From positions 1 through 21,930 of IMG/VR virus record IMGVR_UViG_3300033552_000059: a DNA stretch of 21,930 nt; one strand, 5' to 3'. The notes beneath the pieces were generated by a model. That model ran no database searches, was not told where the DNA came from, and saw nothing but the letters and a program-made list of their open reading frames with translations. A program made the position numbers and the translations under genes. Position 1 is the first letter of the stretch, and the number at the start of each line of letters is the position of its first letter. Positions 21,543 through 21,930 of the stretch are shown here, piece after piece. This DNA comes from a virus.

Positions 21543-21701
21543 TTAATTATTATAAACATATCTCCAAAATCTTGGTTTATATCTTTGGCCCCAATTTATT
21601 GTTGTTGTCCAATTTAACTTTTCAATATAATCGCTATTCCAATATACTTCAATAAATTCTCCAACATTCGGTGATTTCTCATCAAACTTATACCAACACA
21701 T
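21543..21701 (-). CDS. Small Trp/Tyr-rich protein, 52 aa
   Basis: A complete frame from the ATG at 21701 to TAA at 21543. The product starts MCWYKFDEKSPNVGEF and is unusually aromatic (six Trp and six Tyr in 52 residues), ending with a basic aromatic stretch (QRYKPRFWRYVYNN). It begins 10 bp after the stop of the metallophosphoesterase. Small Trp-rich proteins of this style (MCWYK...W..R) occur in many phages as unknowns. It might fold as a small beta protein. Confidence 0.65.
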   Translation of the reverse strand: MCWYKFDEKSPNVGEFIEVYWNSDYIEKLNWTTTINWGQRYKPRFWRYVYNN

Positions 21702-21711
21702 TAATTATTAC

Positions 21712-21930
21712 TTATTTTTCTAATTCTAATTCAAGTATATATGCGGATTTTGATCGAGTATCAGTATATGTGATATTTGAATTTATACCTCCAATAGTAA
21801 TGGCAATATCACCTACAGGAGTATGTCCAACTATTTGACTATATCCAAGTAGTATATCAGATTCAGTTTCTTTTTTATCTGCCCATACAATTCCACCATA
21901 TAGGTTAGATCCTCCCCTTTCATATCCTAC
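21712..21930 (-). CDS. Calcineurin-like metallophosphoesterase, PPP type, C-terminal part (5' end outside window)
   Basis: The frame is open from the window edge to TAA at 21712 (72 codons). It contains YERGGSNLYGGIVWADKKET and QIVGHTPVGDI. The G-H-T-P with a preceding Gln-Ile-Val is the last metal-binding block (VVGHTP) of Ser/Thr-phosphatase-like metallophosphoesterases, and the (G)GxVWA stretch is the usual segment before it. The following INSNITYTDTRSKSAYILEL is the closing strand pair. Such phage enzymes (as in lambda) remove phosphate from protein or RNA ends. With the HAD RNA-repair-type phosphatase downstream, an RNA end-healing role is possible. The catalytic N-terminal D-x-H is outside the window. 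Confidence 0.85.
   Translation of the reverse strand, partial: VGYERGGSNLYGGIVWADKKETESDILLGYSQIVGHTPVGDIAITIGGINSNITYTDTRSKSAYILELELEK

Noticed and set aside
1-21930. Wholesale reassignment of UAG (genetic code 15) in this window.
   Set aside because: All long genes are open under the standard code and none contains an internal UAG; only the suppressor tRNA hints at it.
1-21930. CRISPR arrays, insertion sequences, integrase or attachment sites.
   Set aside because: No spaced direct repeats, transposase motifs or recombinase motifs were seen.

Overview
The window is part of a strongly AT-rich (roughly 70-75% A+T by eye) tailed-phage genome of the T4-like contractile-tail type. The minus strand carries a T4-type virion block: a gp20-like portal, a gp4-like head-completion nuclease, a gp15-like tail-sheath stabiliser and a short gp55-like late sigma factor. 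The host is probably a member of the Bacteroidetes. Several host-type genes sit behind a TAnnTTTG box, the Bacteroidetes -7 promoter element, and the lipoprotein and membrane genes look Bacteroidetes-like. No integrase, insertion sequence or CRISPR array was seen.

Layout. (1) 1-2530, minus strand: a P-loop kinase with a possible ADP-ribosyltransferase-like C-terminal part (3' end outside the window), a helix-turn-helix protein and a 59-aa protein. (2) 2570-7769, plus strand: probably early or host-interaction genes. These are a membrane protein, an unknown protein, an HNH endonuclease with a hairpin-embedded promoter, an MGGNALK-type nucleotidyltransferase, then a cell-envelope run (lipoprotein, LemA-like protein, Cys-rich membrane protein). 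A bidirectional terminator at 7770-7799 separates this from the convergent virion block. (3) 18316-7781, minus strand: P-loop ATPase/kinase, a 410-aa protein, gp15 fused to a LamG-like domain, a 1220-aa repeat protein, gp55-like sigma, a 108-aa protein, gp4, a possible gp2-like protein, and the portal. (4) 19504-18364, minus strand: a translation-system cassette with a tRNA-like element lacking a normal anticodon arm, SmpB, a tRNA with anticodon CUA (UAG suppressor), tRNA-Cys(GCA) and a circularly permuted two-piece tmRNA. (5) 21930-19504, minus strand: a metallophosphoesterase (3' part), small proteins, a HAD phosphatase of the RNA-repair type and a prohibitin/SPFH-type lipoprotein.

The most striking content is the translation cassette. 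The tmRNA acceptor piece (T-arm, 3' acceptor strand with the G3-U70 alanine identity pair, A73) lies upstream of the coding piece (5' acceptor strand, TTTCGAC segment, tag reading frame ending LAVA-stop), with only 18 nt between. A long P2 helix joins the two pieces. Together with its own SmpB and a UAG-reading tRNA, this suggests a phage that carries both stop-codon readthrough and a private ribosome-rescue system. Readthrough of UAG-terminated host mRNAs should create non-stop complexes, which trans-translation clears, so the linkage may be functional. That link is inference. No gene in this window has an in-frame UAG, although only two complete genes end in UAG and both have UAA a few codons later.
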